Shown piece after piece: positions 59,998-64,000 of a stretch of 64,000 nucleotides of DNA (its first letter is position 1; every line of letters begins with the position of its first letter). The notes beneath the pieces are model-generated. The model made no database searches. It had not been told where the DNA came from and was given only the letters and a program-made list of their open reading frames with translations. This stretch comes from Emcibacter sp. (GTDB lineage Bacteria > Pseudomonadota > Alphaproteobacteria > Sphingomonadales > Emcibacteraceae): contig NZ_OY776217.1 in assembly GCF_963675455.1 (NCBI RefSeq), positions 62,001 to 126,000 on the forward strand, given 5' to 3'. Both the position numbers and the translations under genes were made by a program.

Positions 59998-62334
59998 TTA
60001 GAACTGATAGCTCGCCAGAACAGCCACTGTGCGGCCACGCGCCAGCTGAACTGAATAGGAACCGGCCGAGGCAACCACGTCGTTGGCAGCACCGATCACT
60101 TTTTCATTAGTCAGGTTCTTTCCAACAACGGCCAGGTTCCAGCCCTGATCGACATTACGGAGGCCAACACGCACATCAATTTTCTGCCATGCGCCCTGCC
60201 GCGTGTTTGGGTCCTTGTCGCCAATCACATCATAGGCCCCCGAGAAGGAAAGTATGGACTCTGCTGTGAGTTCAAAGCTGTTGCCGATTTCGCGGTTGTA
60301 CCCCACCCGGATATTACCTGAATAGGTCGGTGCGAAAGGCGGCGCTTTGCCAGTCAAATCCTGCGCGCAGCCGATTTGCCCGGCTTGTTCAGCCTCGAAA
60401 GCTTGAAGCACGGTACAGCCCGCGTTAGCATAATCCCTGTATTCCGCATCCAGAAGTGCAAAGTTACCACCGATCTCGAAATTATCACTGGCCCGCCACA
60501 GCAGATCGGCTTCAATCCCCTGTGTGCGCAGTCCCCCAACATTATCAATTGTGACAAAGGCTGACGTTTCTGTGAACTGTGTAATCGACTGTTGCAGATC
60601 ATCATAATCGCTGTAGAAGACAGCAAGATTGAAGGACAATGTTCTGTCAAACAGGTAGGACTTGAGGCCAGCCTCGTAGGACACAACAGTCTCCGGTTCA
60701 AAAGTATAACGCTCCGGAATACCTGTTAACTCCAGCGTATCAAAACCACCGGCCTTGAAGCCTTCACTGAACTTCGCATAAAGCGAAATATTGTCGTTGG
60801 CCTTATATTGCACCGAGAATGAGGGCAGAAGGTCATCATCTTCGACGGCACCGGAAGTTGTATGGTCGACAAAGCCCGTCAGGAAAGCAGCCACAGGCTG
60901 CAGTGCCGCCGGCAGCGGCGTTACCGTCAAACCGAAGGGATCATCCGACGTCGCATTGGTGGCGGACTGGGTACCGGTCTTTTTCGACTTGGTATAGCGC
61001 AGACCCACAGTGGCGGACAGCTTGTCATTGAAGGGATAGGTGATCGACCCGAAGGCCGAATAGGCCTTTTCATTCTGGTCATGTTGCAGGTCGCCAGCCA
61101 GTGGTGCAAAAGGCGCCAGAGCCGACAACGGTCCCCCGAGAAGAGCCGTGGCAAACGGAAAATTCAGCGTGGTGTCAACCCGGGTGTCGGAATCAAGATA
61201 GTAGGCGCCCATGATCCATTCGAGCTCGGAATCGAATTGCGACATAATCCGCAACTCAACCGTATCCTGTGTAAAGTCTTCAGTCGTGTTGAAGGCAAAA
61301 AATTCTGCTGACACGCTGTCCGTGTCCGCCGCCAGCAGGAAGTCATGCTGCGAACGGGCGGCCTGCAGGAAAATGCCAGGTCCCTCGGAGTTATCACGCT
61401 CGATCGTGAAGGCATACTCCTCTGCATTTATAGAGCCCTGTTCACCAGGAGATGACGCCCGGCGATAGTCCAGCTCGGCCTCTTCACCGACAGCAAGAGA
61501 ATAACCACACGAGAAAGTCGTTGCAGCGGAGAACGGCGCAGGTGGCGGGCAGTTGAACAACTCCGTCGAGAAAGACCCTCTGGAGTCCTGATCGCCGACT
61601 TCTCCCTTGAAAGACGCCTGCCAGTTGTCTGAAAGTTGCAGCAGCGCGGTTCCCCGGAAGAAGACATCCTCGATATTGGGGTCGGTTTGTCCGGTGCCCA
61701 GATTCTGAACATAGCCCTCCAGGTTGGAGTAACGTCCAGCAAGACGAATGGCCAGCCTGTCTTCGACCAACGGTCCGCCTGCAGCCCCTTCAACCGTTGT
61801 TTCATTGCCTTCAAATTCATAGGCCGCCTGTAAATAACCGTCCCATTCTGCGAGGTCCGGCTTCCTGGTGGTTACGCTGAAAGCACCGCCGATAGCATTG
61901 TTGCCGAAATAAATAGTCTGTGGCCCGCGCAAAACCTCAATCTGTGCTATGTCGACAAGCGTTGACTGGGAATAGCGTGACCGGCCATGGTAGATGCCGT
62001 CAACAAAAGTCGCGACCGCCTGTTCAAAGCCGGAGTTGGATCCGGACCCCACACCACGCACGTAGATATTGTTGGCAACCGAGTCCTTGGAAACCATAAC
62101 GTTCGGCAGATAACTCGCCAGAGATTCTGTGTCGGAAATTTGGCGGTCCTGCAAATCCTGCCCCCCAACCACCTGAATGGAGATCGGCACGTCCTGAATA
62201 GACTGATCGCGTTTTTGGGCCTTAACTATGATTTCTTCAATCTGCATAATCTCTTCCGCACTGACAGGCGTCGCAATGCCTGCCAAAACCGAGATAGCTA
62301 CTGTCTGTAAAAGTACAGATTTGTTACGCTTCAT
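59998..62334 (-). CDS. TonB-dependent receptor
   Basis: Outer-membrane receptor, 778 aa. Seen: signal peptide (LLQTVAISVLAGIATPVSA), a TonB-box region MQIEEIIVKAQKRDQSIQD, plug with YVRGVGSGSNSGFEQAVATF and IEVLRGPQTIYFGNNAIGG, and a barrel ending VAVLASYQF. AGGGAGAG precedes the start. The plug sequence differs clearly from the other three receptors in the window. It is upstream of the dehydrogenase operon on the same strand and likely imports its substrate. Confidence 0.9.
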   Translation of the reverse strand: MKRNKSVLLQTVAISVLAGIATPVSAEEIMQIEEIIVKAQKRDQSIQDVPISIQVVGGQDLQDRQISDTESLASYLPNVMVSKDSVANNIYVRGVGSGSNSGFEQAVATFVDGIYHGRSRYSQSTLVDIAQIEVLRGPQTIYFGNNAIGGAFSVTTRKPDLAEWDGYLQAAYEFEGNETTVEGAAGGPLVEDRLAIRLAGRYSNLEGYVQNLGTGQTDPNIEDVFFRGTALLQLSDNWQASFKGEVGDQDSRGSFSTELFNCPPPAPFSAATTFSCGYSLAVGEEAELDYRRASSPGEQGSINAEEYAFTIERDNSEGPGIFLQAARSQHDFLLAADTDSVSAEFFAFNTTEDFTQDTVELRIMSQFDSELEWIMGAYYLDSDTRVDTTLNFPFATALLGGPLSALAPFAPLAGDLQHDQNEKAYSAFGSITYPFNDKLSATVGLRYTKSKKTGTQSATNATSDDPFGLTVTPLPAALQPVAAFLTGFVDHTTSGAVEDDDLLPSFSVQYKANDNISLYAKFSEGFKAGGFDTLELTGIPERYTFEPETVVSYEAGLKSYLFDRTLSFNLAVFYSDYDDLQQSITQFTETSAFVTIDNVGGLRTQGIEADLLWRASDNFEIGGNFALLDAEYRDYANAGCTVLQAFEAEQAGQIGCAQDLTGKAPPFAPTYSGNIRVGYNREIGNSFELTAESILSFSGAYDVIGDKDPNTRQGAWQKIDVRVGLRNVDQGWNLAVVGKNLTNEKVIGAANDVVASAGSYSVQLARGRTVAVLASYQF

Positions 62335-62654
62335 TTCTACTCTCCCTGAGTAAGCGCCCCTCCCGGAGCGAACGTTTTACTATTGTTAGCCAATTTGATT
62401 TTCGAATTCTCAATAAAATCCTAAAATCGTGTCCCTATATTTTGTGTGATCTCAGTATTCACAAAATGCTCTTCGCATTCCACTCGCGTTAAACTCACAT
62501 TTGGCAGAGGAAAGGACATAACCCACCTTCTCACACTGCCATATAGATGTTACCTATCCTATTGATTTTTAATATTTTTATGAGTAATCAACATATAATA
62601 TTGCCTTACTTTCAAGCAGCGCCACAGAACCGATTTCGGGGCAGTCCATCGTTT
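62335..62654. other. receptor promoter region with an inverted repeat
   Basis: 320 bp, AT-rich, between the receptor start and the enoyl-CoA hydratase stop. ATTTTGTG (62439-62446) and CACAAAAT (62460-62467) form a perfect 8-bp dyad with a 13-bp spacer, about 105 bp upstream of the receptor start. No gene seen. The regulator that would read it is not in the window. Confidence 0.5.
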
Positions 62655-63458
62655 CTATCGCGCCCGAATTTGTTCAACCACGGAGGCCACCGCCTTCTGG
62701 TGTTCCTCGGAAGTGTGACACACACCCTGAACGCTGGCGCAATAATCCAGAAAATCCGGAAGCCCCATGCGCTGCCCCGCACGTAAAAGCCTCTTTGAGA
62801 CCCTCAGCGCATGACGTGGTTTGGCGGCGAATTGCCGTGCAAGCTCCTCACATCGTGACAAGAGGTCCTCTGCCGTACAGACTTCCATTACTATGCCGAT
62901 CGCCTGCGCTTCTGCTGCATCGATAATTCGACCGGAAAAAATCAACTCGGCCGCCCGCTGCAGTCCTGCCACACGCGGCAGGAACCATGCCCCGCCATCA
63001 CCCGGCACGATGCCCAGATTAACGAAGGTTTCCCCCAACTTGGCTTTGTCTGACGCAATCCGGATATCACACATACAGGTCAGGTCGAACCCGGCCCCGA
63101 TGGCGGCCCCGTTAATCGCCGCAATTGTTGGTACTTCCACCTCATACATCGCCCGTGTCATGCGCTGGATTCCGAAGCGATAAGCTTCCTGAATTTCCGT
63201 TGGCGCACCGCCGAACATCCCTTTCTTTTCATGGATATCGTATATATTTCCACCCGATGAAAAGGCCGAACCTTTGCCGGTTAATACCAGTGTACCGACT
63301 TCGTTATTCCTATTGACCCATTCACAGACGGATATGATTTCATCCGCGAGTGCGGTTCCTGTCAGCGCATTACGCACATCGTCACGTTCGAAACGCAAAA
63401 TGGCGACCCCGTCATTAAGTGTCAGGGCGGACTCCTCAAGTGTGGGAAGTTTTGTCAT
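62655..63458 (-). CDS. enoyl-CoA hydratase/isomerase
   Basis: Crotonase-family enzyme, 267 aa from ATG 63458 (GAGG upstream). Seen: FERDDVRNALTG near residue 27, LTGKGSAFSSGGNIYDI near 65 with the oxyanion Gly region, INGAAIGAGFDLTCMCDIRI near 115, and the catalytic-loop ETFVNLGIVPGDGGAWFLPR near 142, where a Glu of LGIVPGDGG-type loops is replaced by Asp. That changes the usual Glu144/Glu164 pair, so isomerase or hydrolase activity is also possible. It overlaps the acyl-CoA dehydrogenase stop by 4 bp (ATGA), so they are coupled. Confidence 0.85.
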   Translation of the reverse strand: MTKLPTLEESALTLNDGVAILRFERDDVRNALTGTALADEIISVCEWVNRNNEVGTLVLTGKGSAFSSGGNIYDIHEKKGMFGGAPTEIQEAYRFGIQRMTRAMYEVEVPTIAAINGAAIGAGFDLTCMCDIRIASDKAKLGETFVNLGIVPGDGGAWFLPRVAGLQRAAELIFSGRIIDAAEAQAIGIVMEVCTAEDLLSRCEELARQFAAKPRHALRVSKRLLRAGQRMGLPDFLDYCASVQGVCHTSEEHQKAVASVVEQIRAR

Positions 63459-64000
63459 CGGTTGCCTCGTGAAGTTATTAAATCCCAAGCGCTATTGTCA
63501 CTGTTTCCCAGGACATATTTTCCTATCCTTTGGGCCCAGTATCTGTTGTTGCCAAATTCGGCGCGCCACGCCCAAAGGCGCTGGGTATGACGATAAAGGC
63601 CGAATTCCTTCGTGATCCCGATCGCCCCATGGAGTTGATGAGAAATTCCGGCCACTACACCGGCAGCTTCATTGGCGCGCAGTTTTGCACAGGAAACTTC
63701 GAAACCGCCGTCCGATCTGTCGAGGGCGAGCGCCGCAGCGGCAGAGGCGCTCGCGACGGCAGCGGCTTCCTCGGCCAATAAGGCCAGCTGATGCTGTATT
63801 GCCTGGAACTTGCTTAGTTGCCGCCCGAACTGCTTGCGATCACGGGTATAATCGACCGTCTTTTCCAGACAGGCGAGAATAGCGCCCGAGATCTGGCTTG
63901 TGCGCATATAAGCGCCATATTTCATAAGCGTCTCGCCAGTCACAACGTCGTTGAGGTTCAGTGGACCGGAAGGGATTTCTTTCCCGGACTCATGAAGCAA
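63455..64000 (-). CDS. acyl-CoA dehydrogenase, C-terminal part (cut by window edge)
   Basis: C-terminal 181 residues of an acyl-CoA dehydrogenase; the gene continues beyond 64000. Seen: DVVTGETLMKYGAYMRTSQI at the visible start, the helical-domain signature DYTRDRKQFGRQLSKFQAIQ near the middle, HQLHGAIGITKEFGLYRHTQ with the usual HGAxGxT motif, and a C-terminal WAWRAEFGNNRYW. It would form the first step of a beta-oxidation-like side-chain degradation with the coupled enoyl-CoA hydratase. The catalytic base region lies outside or is unclear in this part, so substrate class cannot be set. Confidence 0.88.
   Translation of the reverse strand: MLHESGKEIPSGPLNLNDVVTGETLMKYGAYMRTSQISGAILACLEKTVDYTRDRKQFGRQLSKFQAIQHQLALLAEEAAAVASASAAAALALDRSDGGFEVSCAKLRANEAAGVVAGISHQLHGAIGITKEFGLYRHTQRLWAWRAEFGNNRYWAQRIGKYVLGNSDNSAWDLITSRGNR

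Noticed and set aside
1..64000. tRNA or rRNA genes, CRISPR arrays, intact insertion sequences, prophage genes
   Set aside because: Reading through both strands I saw no cloverleaf, regular repeat-spacer array, transposase or phage gene. A dedicated search (tRNAscan, ISfinder) would be needed to exclude small ones.

Overview
The window looks like a piece of an alphaproteobacterial chromosome. The grounds are four TonB-dependent receptors, LigD/LigE/LigF-type beta-etherase genes (known mainly from sphingomonad-like bacteria), two PEP-CTERM-like surface proteins and the general gene style. The order cannot be fixed from sequence alone (Emcibacterales, Kordiimonadales and Sphingomonadales are all plausible). 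I recognised no rRNA, tRNA, CRISPR array or intact insertion sequence. Gene density is high and nearly everything is catabolic: uptake receptors, oxidoreductases, CoA enzymes and local regulators.

Region 1 (1-9.5 kb). A LigF-like and a LigE-like glutathione S-transferase are followed by a LigD-like dehydrogenase. Together they are the gene set for opening the beta-aryl ether bond of lignin dimers, which leaves an aryl ketone. Next come a CmcJ/NvfI-family protein, a hotdog thioesterase and a SnoaL-like protein in one overlapping operon, another SDR, a divergent AraC regulator, and a Baeyer-Villiger monooxygenase paired with an HSL-type esterase.

Region 2 (9.5-25.3 kb). One long minus-strand operon runs from a TetR regulator to a TonB receptor. 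It encodes two HyuA-like proteins, one HyuB-like protein, a small zinc-type gamma subunit and a fifth protein of about 31 kDa, together resembling acetophenone carboxylase. A CoA ligase, a Zn-ribbon/OB-fold protein and an SCP2-type thiolase follow. The inferred pathway is import of a ketone, biotin-free ATP-dependent carboxylation to a beta-keto acid, CoA activation and thiolytic cleavage. Three related palindromes lie between tetR and a divergent hydrolase/SDR pair, and a fourth lies inside the thiolase gene.

Region 3 (25.3-30 kb) is patchy. It holds a small unknown gene, a PEP-CTERM-like secreted protein, a DUF4440 remnant, a YbhB-like protein, a truncated outer-membrane barrel and an M14 peptidase.

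Region 4 (30-45 kb) is a second coherent system. It has a LysR regulator, a CapA-family protein, a DgcN-like and a DgcA-like enzyme (N-acetylation and racemisation of D-glutamate), a TAXI-TRAP transporter, gamma-glutamyltransferase, a PEP-CTERM-like protein, a TonB receptor and the M14 peptidase. I read it as a utilisation locus for gamma-linked (D-)glutamate polymers or peptides. The same inverted-repeat motif (GTATAACC, spacer, TATA) precedes three of its transcription units.

Region 5 (45-49.5 kb) holds a CBM9-like protein, a PD40 beta-propeller, an OmpA-like protein and a di-heme cytochrome c peroxidase-like protein. Region 6 (49.5-55.7 kb) holds a TonB receptor, an MFS permease, a cytochrome P450 and a LacI regulator; LacI-type operators with an AAGCGCTT-like core lie in front of all three putative targets. 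Region 7 (55.9-64 kb) holds a 2-keto-4-pentenoate hydratase-like enzyme, an SDR, a flavin reductase, a flavoprotein dehydrogenase, a TonB receptor, an enoyl-CoA hydratase and a truncated acyl-CoA dehydrogenase, probably another ring or side-chain degradation set. Three copies of a 32-bp hairpin-forming repeat (25.35, 47.08 and 55.70 kb) sit in non-coding seams.
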